Program-made: the position numbers and the translations under genes | Assembly (NCBI GenBank): GCA_038136035.1 | Contig: JAYPYV010000005.1 | Coordinates: 1-64,000 of the forward strand | Direction of reading: 5' to 3' | Origin: UBA9926 sp023261215 | GTDB taxonomy: Bacteria > Pseudomonadota > Gammaproteobacteria > Pseudomonadales > Azotimanducaceae | Length of the DNA: 64,000 bases | Part shown: piece after piece, positions 1-8,444 of the stretch | Layout: each line of letters starts with the position of its first letter | Numbering within the stretch: the stretch's first letter is position 1 | The notes under the pieces: model-generated | Told to the model about the DNA's origin: nothing | The model's input: only the letters and a program-made list of their open reading frames with translations | Databases searched by the model: none

Positions 1-303
1 TCAGCCTGCGAGACGGGTCTCGGGGAAATTCATGAGGGCGAGGGCGTCTACGGCCTTCGACGCGCCTTCCAAGAGGCAGGGGTAGCTGAGGTGGTGAACT
101 CGCTTTGGGAGGTGAGTGATGCGGGCACGCAAGCGCTCATGAGTGCCTTTTATTCCCGAATGATGACAGGCCAGACGGCGCGTGAAGCCCTGAGGGGCGC
201 GCAATTGGAACTCAAGGACTCGAATCTTTGGCGCAGCCCCTATATTTGGTCCGCGTTCATGATGGTCGGTAGTTACGATACCTCCGGTATTAAAGAAAGC
301 TAG
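1..303 (+). CDS. CHAT-domain protein, C-terminal part (5' end outside window)
   Basis: The frame is open from base 1 and ends in TAG at 301-303, giving the last 100 residues of a longer protein. It begins SACETGLGE, which carries the cysteine of the CHAT (caspase/HetF-associated) peptidase fold, followed by GEGVYGLRRAF, VVNSLWEVSD and, near the end, SPYIWSAFMMVG; these are the typical C-terminal blocks of the family. The catalytic histidine and any N-terminal TPR repeats, common in such proteins, would lie before the window. CHAT proteins act as caspase-like proteases in signalling or defence, but many are uncharacterised, so the substrate is unknown. A TolC-like gene starts 46 bp downstream on the same strand. 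The domain call is firm; whether it is an active protease cannot be seen here. Confidence 0.85.
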   Translation, partial: SACETGLGEIHEGEGVYGLRRAFQEAGVAEVVNSLWEVSDAGTQALMSAFYSRMMTGQTAREALRGAQLELKDSNLWRSPYIWSAFMMVGSYDTSGIKES

Positions 304-349
304 TTCTGGGTTACACTGAAGTGGCGAACGGAGTGGAACCATCCAAATC

Positions 350-1648
350 ATGAGAGCTGCGTTTTTCATCGCTGTGTTTGTTGCGCTATCGAGCGTAGCG
401 CAAGCGCAAACCTTGGTCGAAGCCATTAACGCGACCCTCGTCTTCAGTCCAATCATCAAAACCGATGAAAGTAACTTAGAAGCTGCGCAAGAGTTGCAGA
501 CGCAGGCTCGCAGCGGTTATTTGCCCTCGGTTGATTTGTTGCTGGGCGTCGGTCAAGAGCGTTCTGACAACACCACCACGCGAGCCAACGGTTGGTTGGG
601 CGAAACCATCACGCGACAGGAACGTAGCCTGCAAGTGACCCAAATGCTCTACGATGGGTTCTTCACCAGAAATCGGGTGAAGGAACAAAATTTTGTTGTT
701 CAGGCAACCGCCCAGCGTCTCTTTAGTACGCGTGAAAATGTCTCACTCAGGGCGGCCACCGCGTACCTTGAAATTTTGCGTCGGGAACAGATGGTGAATC
801 TCGCGCGCGAAAATTTGCAGCAACATGAAGACACGTTGAAGAAAATAGAAGAACGTTTTGAAAGTGGCGTTGGTACGAAGGTTGATGTGGTTCAAACCTT
901 AGGCCGGCGAGCTCAATCAAAGAGTAATCTGCTGCTGAGTGAGAAAGATCTGTTGAACGGTCGAGCAGAATATTTCCACGTGGTGGGGGTCAACCCGTAT
1001 GACTTATCACTCCCATCGCGTCCACAGGAGCTCCCAATCACGGTAGAAGAGGCCATCGCCTCGGCGTTTGACAAGAATCCTAGAGTACGGGCGGTTGAGT
1101 CGGATTTGCAGGCAGCGAGGGCGCTTAGGAAACAGATCAATTCCGCCTTTCAGCCTCGGTTTGACTTGGTCGTCGGCGCGACCCGAAACGATGATACGGA
1201 CGGCAGCCCAGGGGCTAACGATGACGAAACCGCTGTGGTTCGGATGAGCTACAACCTGTTTCGAGGCGGCGCCGATCGAGCAAGAGCGAGGGAAGCCGAT
1301 GCGCGAATCGCTGCAGCCGAGCAGGCCATCGTCGACCTAAAGCAAACGCTGACCCAAGACGTGACGATTTTATGGAACGAACTCGAGGATCTGAACTTGC
1401 GCATGGAGTATCTGCAAGCGCACGTGACGTCGACCGAAGAGGTTCTCGAGGTCTACAAGGAGCAGTTGGCGCTCGGCAAGCGGACGCTTCTGGATCTCTT
1501 GGACATTCAGAATGAACTGTTCCGGGCGCGCAGCGCCTACATGATCGCTGAGTTTGGTTTGCGTTTGGCTGAGTATAGAATCCTCGCCAGCAGTGGCACG
1601 TTTCTTCAGTCCTTGGGGATCACCTCTCCTCAAGAGGAAGTCCGTTAG
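350..1648 (+). CDS. TolC-family outer membrane efflux/secretion protein
   Basis: A 432-residue protein with a clear signal peptide (residues 1-19, ending VAQA before Q20). The rest is a duplicated helical TolC/OEP pattern: repeats beginning TLVEAINATL and ITVEEAIASAF, long heptad-like helices, and GVGTKVDVVQTLGRRAQSKS, which matches the turn between strand and helix in this family. The C-terminal part (RTLLDLLDIQNELFRARSAY) is typical of type I secretion partners. Such proteins trimerise into a channel across the outer membrane and periplasm and serve ABC or RND inner-membrane pumps. No pump gene lies beside it, so its partner is unknown; the RND operon starting at 14868 lacks its own outer membrane gene and is one possibility. 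The gene converges on the next one with 9 bp between the stops. Confidence 0.9.
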   Translation: MRAAFFIAVFVALSSVAQAQTLVEAINATLVFSPIIKTDESNLEAAQELQTQARSGYLPSVDLLLGVGQERSDNTTTRANGWLGETITRQERSLQVTQMLYDGFFTRNRVKEQNFVVQATAQRLFSTRENVSLRAATAYLEILRREQMVNLARENLQQHEDTLKKIEERFESGVGTKVDVVQTLGRRAQSKSNLLLSEKDLLNGRAEYFHVVGVNPYDLSLPSRPQELPITVEEAIASAFDKNPRVRAVESDLQAARALRKQINSAFQPRFDLVVGATRNDDTDGSPGANDDETAVVRMSYNLFRGGADRARAREADARIAAAEQAIVDLKQTLTQDVTILWNELEDLNLRMEYLQAHVTSTEEVLEVYKEQLALGKRTLLDLLDIQNELFRARSAYMIAEFGLRLAEYRILASSGTFLQSLGITSPQEEVR

Positions 1649-1657
1649 GGCTTCATC

Positions 1658-2608
1658 CTATTGCGACGCTTTTAGGCGCTCGCGGACCTCACCCAGGCGA
1701 TGAATGGAGGCCACGGCCTCATTTTGGTCGGGATGAAGGTGCCGAGTGATGATGTCGGTAAACCCCAGCTCAGCAAGGGCGCTGAACCGATCGCAAGCTT
1801 CATCTACCGTCGCAATGATCAGGGCGTCTGGATCGATTCCGCGGTACCCTTCTTTTGATAATTGCGCGCGCAGCGCTTCACAGGCACGGGTCGACTCTGC
1901 AATGTGAACATCTCGCCGCAGTGCCATCCTCGGGTTAGGTGACCTGCCTTCAACCTCACATTCGGCGTAATAACGGTCACGCTTCTTAACCAGCGCGTCA
2001 GCTGCGAGTCCAGGATCCGCTAGCCAAACATGCCCCGTTTTGGCGACCCGTCGAAGCGCAACAGGCGCTGTGGCGCCAATCCAGATATCGATGGGCTCCG
2101 GGGGTAGAGGGCTGATCACCGCCCGATCCACTTTCCACAGCGAATCGGATACCGATTCGCCGGACCAAAGGGTGGGGATCAGATCTAGCGCTCGGGTAAA
2201 GCGCTCGCCACGACCCAAGTGATCCGCGCCCATAGCAGCAAATTGCTTGGCGCCGTAACCGATCCCACATTGCATGACGAAGCGGCTAGAGGTCAGTGTC
2301 GCTAGCGTTGCAATCAGTTCAGCGGCCAGAACGGGTGACCAGAGGGGTAACAGGAGTAAAACGCCCGCCTCCGGACCGGACCAACTCGCGAGTAGCCGAC
2401 CCATCATTGGAATGTTCTGGTAATAAGGGGTCCGTGTCGCGTGATGATCGCCAAGAAACAAACTGTCGAGTTGTGCCTCGGATGCCGCTTGGGCGCGATC
2501 TAAAATTTGCTTTGCGCCTTCTCGAGGGGGCAATTCCGAACCGTAGCTCGAGCGGATCGATATTCCGATATTGGGTGTGGTTTGAATGTTAAAACTTTCA
2601 TTGCTCAT
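1658..2608 (-). CDS. LLM-class (luciferase-like) flavin-dependent oxidoreductase
   Basis: 316 residues from the ATG at 2608; the frame extends 27 codons further upstream, but those residues do not look like this family. Seen: FLGDHHATRTPYYQN near the N-terminus, MQCGIGYGAKQFAAMG and GRGERFTRALDLIPTLWSGE in the middle, and IDIWIGATAPVALRRVAKTG later. These are the usual landmarks of bacterial luciferase-like TIM-barrel enzymes that use FMN or F420. The substrate cannot be told from sequence. It is transcribed alone, divergent from the Hsp70-like gene at 2946. No strong ribosome binding site precedes the chosen start, so the start is a judgement from family length. Confidence 0.8.
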   Translation of the reverse strand: MSNESFNIQTTPNIGISIRSSYGSELPPREGAKQILDRAQAASEAQLDSLFLGDHHATRTPYYQNIPMMGRLLASWSGPEAGVLLLLPLWSPVLAAELIATLATLTSSRFVMQCGIGYGAKQFAAMGADHLGRGERFTRALDLIPTLWSGESVSDSLWKVDRAVISPLPPEPIDIWIGATAPVALRRVAKTGHVWLADPGLAADALVKKRDRYYAECEVEGRSPNPRMALRRDVHIAESTRACEALRAQLSKEGYRGIDPDALIIATVDEACDRFSALAELGFTDIITRHLHPDQNEAVASIHRLGEVRERLKASQ

Positions 2609-2945
2609 GGTGTGTCTTATACGTGCGGTTCGATACATCTTCTCGATGCAAGGTTCAGGGTGCAAGCGATCATCGATCACCATTTGCATCCGATTGCACG
2701 CAGGCTGTCAAGACAGCGATTCTGATGACCCTATGCTAATCTTCCGCACGTGTTTCGCTTGGGTGAAAGTGCGATCACAAGCATGGGTCATGAGTTGGCG
2801 ACAAAAGGGTAAAGAATGGCTTGGCGCCTGATTGCCCGCGTCTCAGCGACTGCGCCTCATCGCGTTTGCGCTCGATTTGAGTGAGCGACGAACGCGGCTT
2901 GTGATGTTTTGATGGAATTGGCGAGAGGGAAAGTGAAGAGTCATC
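2609..2945. other. Intergenic region between divergent genes
   Basis: About 337 bp separating the luciferase-like gene from the Hsp70-like gene. It must hold both promoters. I could not pick out a convincing -35/-10 pair or a heat-shock promoter, and the short open frames here have no family resemblance or ribosome binding site. Confidence 0.5.
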
Positions 2946-4370
2946 ATGTCTAGATTGGGTGTGGGCATTGATTACGGCACATCGAATTCAGCCGCGGCTT
3001 GGTTTGATGGCACCAAGGTTCATCTCGTTCCGCTTGAAACGGATTCAATCGTGATGCCCACGGCCTGTCATTTGGATCGCTCGTTGGCGGTGAAGACCGG
3101 ACAAGAAGCGGTTCGTCAATACATTGATGAAAATCGAGATCGCATCGTTGAACTCACGCCGGAGGTCATCGCCAAGTCTCAGCTGTTAGTTGATGAGGGC
3201 GGTGGCGATCCCTTTGCGAAGCCCGATGTCAGCACCGTTGATGTTTACGGGGCAGCCGTGATTGATCGAGGGTTGCCAGGGCGACTGTTCAGGGGGGTAA
3301 AGCGCCTGCTTGGCAGTGCCGAGGTTCGGCGATTAATGGTCTTCGATTCGCCGTTCCGCTTGGTCGCGTTGGTGACGCCCATCTTGCTTCGCATCCGCAA
3401 AGCAATAGAACGGGAGCTACCGGGTGATCTCGAGTCGCTATCGATTGGGCGTCCGGTGCGTTTTGAGGGTGATGAACAAGGCGCGACTCTGCTCGCGTTG
3501 GACCGAATGGCAGAGGCTGCCACCTACGCAGGATTTAAATCCAGTCGATTTTACCCAGAGCCTTTGGCAGCAACGCTGAGCTATCTACACGCAAAGTCCT
3601 CTTCAAATGCTGAGCCCGGTCAGTCACCAGAATCAGAGGGAGTTGCGCTGACGTTCGACTTTGGGGGTGGGACCCTCGATCTAAGTCTGGTCCGATATGC
3701 TGGGACCTCATTTGATGTGCTTGCGACCAAGGGCTTGCCGAAAGGGGGCGATCATATTGACCAGCTACTGTTTGAACATTATCTATTCCCAGCATTGGGG
3801 CAGGGATTGCGTTGGTCTCGGCGCATTGACGGAACACAAGTAGAGACCGATTTTCCGTTTAAGGACTTTGAAAGTCTGCTGCTCAATTGGCCCGTGACGT
3901 ACACCCTGAATCAGAATCGCTATCGCTCGAAAATTAAAGACTGCATGGACAGTAATCCTGAAGCCTTCGAGCCGCTGAAGCGGCTGGACGAGTTGATCAC
4001 ACACAACTACAGCTATCTCGTCTTTCAAGCCATTAGAGAGGCGAAGGCGAAACTCTCTGAACAGGCCAGCGCGGTGATTGATATTCCCGAACTCGACTTG
4101 GCCATACCGCTCACTCGAACGTCCTTTGAGATGATGCTTGCGCCTTTGCTCGATGAGATCAACGCGCTGATTGAGGGCGTGCTTGAGGACGCAAAACTGA
4201 CGCCCGCGGAGGTTTCCCTGGTGATTCGCACGGGGGGCTCGAGCTTGATTGCATCGGTTTGCGAGCAGCTCAATCGAATGTTCCCTGGTAAAGTCGTCGA
4301 ACACGATCCATTTACCAGTGTCGCTGAGGGTTTGGCGATCGCAAGTTTTCATGGGTACGAGTTCGATTGA
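2946..4370 (+). CDS. Hsp70-like ATPase (YegD type)
   Basis: 474 residues, much shorter than DnaK because there is no recognisable substrate-binding lid. The actin-like ATPase signatures are present: phosphate 1 loop GIDYGTSNSAAA at residues 7-18, phosphate 2 loop FDFGGGTLDLSL around residue 240, and adenosine loop IRTGGSSLI around residue 428. The length and the motif DYGTSNS fit the YegD subfamily of Hsp70-like proteins, whose cellular role is not established; a chaperone or sensor function is only inferred. It starts at the ATG after GAGAGGGAAAGTGAAGAG, which holds a weak ribosome binding site. It stands alone. Confidence 0.85.
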   Translation: MSRLGVGIDYGTSNSAAAWFDGTKVHLVPLETDSIVMPTACHLDRSLAVKTGQEAVRQYIDENRDRIVELTPEVIAKSQLLVDEGGGDPFAKPDVSTVDVYGAAVIDRGLPGRLFRGVKRLLGSAEVRRLMVFDSPFRLVALVTPILLRIRKAIERELPGDLESLSIGRPVRFEGDEQGATLLALDRMAEAATYAGFKSSRFYPEPLAATLSYLHAKSSSNAEPGQSPESEGVALTFDFGGGTLDLSLVRYAGTSFDVLATKGLPKGGDHIDQLLFEHYLFPALGQGLRWSRRIDGTQVETDFPFKDFESLLLNWPVTYTLNQNRYRSKIKDCMDSNPEAFEPLKRLDELITHNYSYLVFQAIREAKAKLSEQASAVIDIPELDLAIPLTRTSFEMMLAPLLDEINALIEGVLEDAKLTPAEVSLVIRTGGSSLIASVCEQLNRMFPGKVVEHDPFTSVAEGLAIASFHGYEFD

Positions 4371-4839
4371 GGGCCTGGCCCGTTGTCGAAGCGAACCTCC
4401 GCGCTGCGGGTTAGCCGGTATGACCGTATTCGTGTGCCCAGTCGGTATGAAACCGGTGCATTGGCAGCCGGAGGAAAAGCCGGTGGAGGAGCCGAGGCAT
4501 TTGAGTCGCGTTTTCCGAGTTTGAGCAAGTGGATCCAAGGGCGCCGGCCCTGTTGCAAACCAAAGGTGCTTAGCGGATGCGAAATGAGTTGCGAGATTAG
4601 TTGAGCGATAACCAGCCGGCTCATGGGTGCGGCGGTCGTGCGGATGTCCGGTCAAACGCGAAGCGAAGACCAGCAGGACCTCGGCAATTGCCATTGACGT
4701 AGACGCGTGAATTTGGGTTGGATTATCCAGTCTAGGCAAAGCTCAACGCATAGACGATGGCCTGACGGAAAATACCCCGTTACGTTGCAAAGAAAAATAT
4801 GATGCGAATTGCGGCATTAAATCAATCGAAGGAGGACGC
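4371..4839. other. Intergenic region without a recognisable gene
   Basis: About 470 bp between the Hsp70-like gene and the peroxidase-related gene. Several short frames cross it on both strands, but their residue composition (runs of R, P, S) is that of noncoding frames. A TATGAT at 4798-4803 could be the -10 of the next gene, but I see no good -35 at the right distance. Confidence 0.5.
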
Positions 4840-5436
4840 ATGTCCACGAGTCCAATGAGCGAACTCTTTACTCTGCCAGCCATTGATACGCTTCCCGAGG
4901 ACATTCGCGCGCGTCTTGATGACACGCAGTCGAAGTCGGGATTCCTGCCTAACATATTTGTTGCTCTGGCTAAGCGTCCGGACGAGTTCAGAGCCTTTTT
5001 TAATTATCACGACGTGCTGATGGACCAACAAAACAGCAGTTTGACCAAGGCGGAAAAGGAACTGATTGTGGTCGCGACGTCCGCCCTCAACGATTGTCAT
5101 TATTGCGTGATTGCACATGGTGCGATCCTTCGAATCCGCGCCAAAAACCCGCTCATTGCCGATCAGGTAGCGATCAATTTTAGAAAAGCAGAATTAACGT
5201 CGCGTGAGCGAGACCTTCTAGACTTTGCGGTCCAGATCGCGACAGAACCAGGGCGAGTGGGTGATGAGGCGATCCGCTTAATGCAAAGCCGAGGATTCTC
5301 TGAGGATGACATTTGGGATGTGATGGCAGTGACGGCCTTTTTCGCCATGAGCAATCGCTTGGCGAATACAGCGGGTGTCAAACCGAATCCTGAGTTCTAC
5401 ACGTTGGGTCGGCAAGCAAAGGAATCTCGAGGATGA
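4840..5436 (+). CDS. Peroxidase-related enzyme, AhpD/carboxymuconolactone decarboxylase family
   Basis: 198 residues. The AhpD redox motif is present as CHYCVIAHG at residues 86-94 (C86, C89, H93), in which the two cysteines cycle between thiol and disulphide and the histidine helps activation. The surrounding helices (LTKAEKELIVVATSALN before, VMAVTAFFAMSNRLAN after) match the subfamily usually called uncharacterised peroxidase-related enzymes. A strong ribosome binding site, AAGGAGG at 4829-4835, fixes the start. The likely role is reduction of hydroperoxides in the cytoplasm; the electron donor is unknown. No redox partner gene is adjacent. Confidence 0.88.
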   Translation: MSTSPMSELFTLPAIDTLPEDIRARLDDTQSKSGFLPNIFVALAKRPDEFRAFFNYHDVLMDQQNSSLTKAEKELIVVATSALNDCHYCVIAHGAILRIRAKNPLIADQVAINFRKAELTSRERDLLDFAVQIATEPGRVGDEAIRLMQSRGFSEDDIWDVMAVTAFFAMSNRLANTAGVKPNPEFYTLGRQAKESRG

Positions 5437-5542
5437 TAGGCCCGGACGCGCATCGACAAAGTGATTCGGGAACCCAAACAAGCGGATCGCGCGAGGTGTT
5501 TCAGTTTAAGCATAGGCTATCTTGGCGTTGGTAAACCTAGCG

Positions 5543-6439
5543 ATGGATCGTAGTCGTTGGCTGGATGGCGTAGGGGGTAAGCTTTGGGTTTCCGACCTAG
5601 GGCCGGTTGACGCTGAGCAGACCCTTCTTTGTTTGCACGGCATGCGGGATCACGGGGAGAGTTTTCGCGCACTTGAACGTGAATTTCCTAGTGCCCGAGT
5701 CGTCTTACCGGATCTCCGAGGGCACGGCCAGAGTGATTGGACGGCCAGTTACACCCTCACAGAGTTTGCTGCGGATCTCGCGGCTGTCCTCGATCAGCTG
5801 GAAGTCTCGTCGATTGACCTGATCGGGCACAGTTTGGGTGGCCATATCGCAACGCGGTATGCCGCAGCCTTCGCCGATCGTGTGCGGCGGCTGGTGGTGA
5901 TTGACGGCTTTGGTCCGCCCAGGTCGCAGCATGCCAACTCACCCATCCATCTTGCCGAGGGTGCGAGGCGAGAGATTGAACAACGCCGCCTTGCGCCACC
6001 CTCACCCAGAGTCATGCGCGACGTTGCCGAAGCGTCGATGCGGCTGGCAAACAATAATCCCAAGCTCAGCCAGCAGGAGGCCAATCGACTCGCTGAATAC
6101 GGTGTTCGCAGCGTTCGAGGCGGGGTTGTTTGGCGCTGGGATGGCCACGCACAGACGATTTGGTCGAGCTTCTCACATCGGGATACTGAACTTTTATTAC
6201 AAGCGATCAAGTGTCCTACGCTTGTGGTCACGGGTGATGATGGTTTGAGCTACTGGCTTCGAATGCATCCAGAGCTCGAGGGCCAGCAGGCGCTTTATGA
6301 AGCAGAGTTAAAACGCCGTTGTGACCTGATCCCGAATGGCCAACATTGGGTCGTTCAGGGCGCTGGGCACATGGTGCACTACGATGCACCCGAGCAACTC
6401 TACTGCGGTATCAATGAATTTCTGGCGAAGTCCCATTGA
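5543..6439 (+). CDS. Alpha/beta hydrolase
   Basis: 298 residues from the ATG at 5543; a TTG at 5522 would add seven. The oxyanion-hole region is LHGMRDHGESF (31-41), the nucleophile elbow is GHSLGG with S97, the acid is probably D232 or D233 in VVTGDDGLSYW, and the base is H276 in GAGHMVHYDAPE. This is a complete catalytic triad of the epoxide hydrolase/esterase branch; the substrate cannot be assigned. It precedes the sugar isomerase/dehydrogenase cluster by 65 bp on the same strand and may be co-transcribed. No ribosome binding site clearly chooses between the two starts. Confidence 0.85.
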   Translation: MDRSRWLDGVGGKLWVSDLGPVDAEQTLLCLHGMRDHGESFRALEREFPSARVVLPDLRGHGQSDWTASYTLTEFAADLAAVLDQLEVSSIDLIGHSLGGHIATRYAAAFADRVRRLVVIDGFGPPRSQHANSPIHLAEGARREIEQRRLAPPSPRVMRDVAEASMRLANNNPKLSQQEANRLAEYGVRSVRGGVVWRWDGHAQTIWSSFSHRDTELLLQAIKCPTLVVTGDDGLSYWLRMHPELEGQQALYEAELKRRCDLIPNGQHWVVQGAGHMVHYDAPEQLYCGINEFLAKSH

Positions 6440-6504
6440 GTATGCTGAAGGCGATGGGCATCAAGGGCGTTAGGCAACACGCATTCACGCAATAAGGAAG
6501 ATGA

Positions 6505-7272
6505 ATGGCAGAACTTGGGGTGCAAATGTTTACGCTGCGGCGATGGACGCAGGACGTGGAGGCATTGCGATACGCGCTTGCTCGAGTGCATGAGATTGGG
6601 TACCGAACCATCCAAGCCTCGGCCTTCGGACCCATGGCCGTCGAGGATGTGGCTCAAGCGGTGTCTGAGGCCGGTCTCACCGTCGGAGCGACGCACACGC
6701 CTTGGACGCGCTTATGCTCTGAACTCGATGAAGTGATTCGTGAGCATCGTGTTCTGTCTTGCGAACACACAGCCGTTGGCATGATCCCGAAAGAAACCTA
6801 TTTGTCGCTGGATGGGCTTGATCAGTTTTTGGTGGAAGTCGAGCCCATCGTTCAGCGCCTAAACGAGGCTGGCATAAGCTTCTCTTACCACCATCATCAT
6901 CACGAGTTTCAACATTTTGATGGCCAGTCGTGGCTTTCGCATTTGGTTGAACGGTCAGACGCGATACCGCTTGGCATCGAGATTGATACCCATTGGGTGG
7001 TTGCGGGTGGCGCCGATCCTGCGGCTTGGATTCGGCGGGTTGGCCATCGGATGCCGCTGCTTCATTTGAAGGACTTTAGTTTGAGTGAATCGGACGAGCG
7101 CCGATTTGCGCCCCTGGGGCAGGGCAATATGAACTGGGACGAAATCCTTAAAGCTGCGGGGGAACAGCCGATCGACTATTACTTCGTTGAGCAAGATCGA
7201 TGCTATGGCGAGGACCCGTTCGAGTGTTTGCGTACGAGTTTTGATTTTTTCCAAGAGGTTGAGCGCCGATGA
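6505..7272 (+). CDS. Sugar phosphate isomerase/epimerase family protein (xylose isomerase-like TIM barrel)
   Basis: 255 residues. The N-terminus LGVQMFTLRRW and the body IGYRTIQASAFGPM fit the AP endonuclease 2/xylose isomerase-like barrel. Candidate metal ligands are visible in YHHHHHEF (residues 128-135), IEIDTHWV (158-165), LHLKDF (186-191) and VEQD near 228. The family includes inosose dehydratases, hydroxypyruvate isomerases and sugar epimerases; sequence alone does not decide. The stop overlaps the ATG of the next gene (ATGA at 7269-7272), and that gene's product is an NAD-dependent dehydrogenase, so this enzyme most likely works in a polyol or sugar oxidation route. Confidence 0.85.
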   Translation: MAELGVQMFTLRRWTQDVEALRYALARVHEIGYRTIQASAFGPMAVEDVAQAVSEAGLTVGATHTPWTRLCSELDEVIREHRVLSCEHTAVGMIPKETYLSLDGLDQFLVEVEPIVQRLNEAGISFSYHHHHHEFQHFDGQSWLSHLVERSDAIPLGIEIDTHWVVAGGADPAAWIRRVGHRMPLLHLKDFSLSESDERRFAPLGQGNMNWDEILKAAGEQPIDYYFVEQDRCYGEDPFECLRTSFDFFQEVERR

Positions 7273-8444
7273 CGCCCGTTAAAGTGGCTCTCATTGGGCT
7301 CGGTAACATGGGGCAGTTGCACGCGAAGTGGCTCATGCGGTCTGAAGCGTTTGACCTTGTGGCGGTGGCGGATGTTGATCCGGCAAGAAGCGCGTTGATC
7401 GCCAGCGACGGCATCCGTCATTTTACCTCTGGGCGTTCGCTGCTTCGGTCGAAATCACTCGCGAGTGAAATAGAGGCGGTGCTGATTGCAACGCCGCATT
7501 ACGATCACACATCGCTTGGTGCTATGGCTCTTAAAAAAGGGCTTCATGTGCTTGTCGAAAAGCCGATTTCGGTCGACAAGCGGGATGCGCTGCGGCTGAT
7601 CAACGCGCACGACCCTGCTAAGCAAATTTTTGCAGCCATGTTTAATCAGCGGGTGCATCCAGCTTATGGTTTTTTAAAATCGGCTCTTGATGAGGAGACC
7701 TACGGCGCACTCAGACGATTCAGTTGGACGATCACGGATTGGTTTCGCAGTCAGCGCTACTTTGACAGTGGCGGCTGGCGCGCCACTTGGCGGGGCGAGG
7801 GTGGCGGCGTCTTGTTGAATCAGTCACCTCACCAACTGGACCTGCTGACCTGGTTGTTTGGAATGCCCAGCGCAGTATTCGCGAGTTGTGGCTTTGGTCG
7901 CTGGCATGCGATTAACGTTGACGATGAAGTGCATGCGGTACTTGAATATCCGTCCGGTGTGACCGGCAGTTTTATCACTAGCACAGGTGAGGCGCCGGGT
8001 CGAAACACGCTGGAAATCGTCTGTGATCACGCAACGCTCACATTGGATTTAGGGCAGCCGCTGGTCGTTCGCCGTAACGCGCAAAGTATTTCGCAATCGA
8101 TTACATCGAATAACCCGTTCGAGAAGCCTGATTGCGAAACGGAATACAAACATTTTGAGGGCGACGGTGGGCAACACCGTACTATTTTAGAAAACTTTGC
8201 CCGAGCCATCCGCGGTGAAGAACCGCTCATCGCGCCGGCTACCGAGGGCTTGGCCTCGGTTGAGTTAGCCAATGCCATGCTGCTCTCAGGAGGAACGCGA
8301 ACGCGTGTGATATTGCCGCTCGATGACGGGCGTTATCGCCGTTGGCTTAACGATCAAAAGCGCACAGAGTTGCCCAAAGAGCTGAGTTTGAACGGCAAGG
8401 GGTCAAGCGAAGTCTCTGATTTATCTGGGAGTTTTGGTTCGTGA
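7269..8444 (+). CDS. Gfo/Idh/MocA-family oxidoreductase
   Basis: 391 residues. The Rossmann fingerprint ALIGLGNMGQLHA is at 7-19, the family EKP motif at 97-99 (HVLVEKPIS) and the C-terminal substrate-domain motif GGGVLLNQSPHQLDLL carries the likely catalytic histidine. These enzymes oxidise sugars or inositols with NAD(P). It overlaps the isomerase start by 4 bp and its own stop overlaps the next gene (GTGA), so the three are translationally coupled. The C-terminal tail of about 30 residues is polar and less conserved. The substrate is unknown. Confidence 0.88.
   Translation: MTPVKVALIGLGNMGQLHAKWLMRSEAFDLVAVADVDPARSALIASDGIRHFTSGRSLLRSKSLASEIEAVLIATPHYDHTSLGAMALKKGLHVLVEKPISVDKRDALRLINAHDPAKQIFAAMFNQRVHPAYGFLKSALDEETYGALRRFSWTITDWFRSQRYFDSGGWRATWRGEGGGVLLNQSPHQLDLLTWLFGMPSAVFASCGFGRWHAINVDDEVHAVLEYPSGVTGSFITSTGEAPGRNTLEIVCDHATLTLDLGQPLVVRRNAQSISQSITSNNPFEKPDCETEYKHFEGDGGQHRTILENFARAIRGEEPLIAPATEGLASVELANAMLLSGGTRTRVILPLDDGRYRRWLNDQKRTELPKELSLNGKGSSEVSDLSGSFGS

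Noticed and set aside
3783..4739. Long minus-strand open frame of 318 codons
   Set aside because: Two thirds lie antisense to the Hsp70-like gene, composition is that of a shadow frame, and there is no ribosome binding site or family motif.
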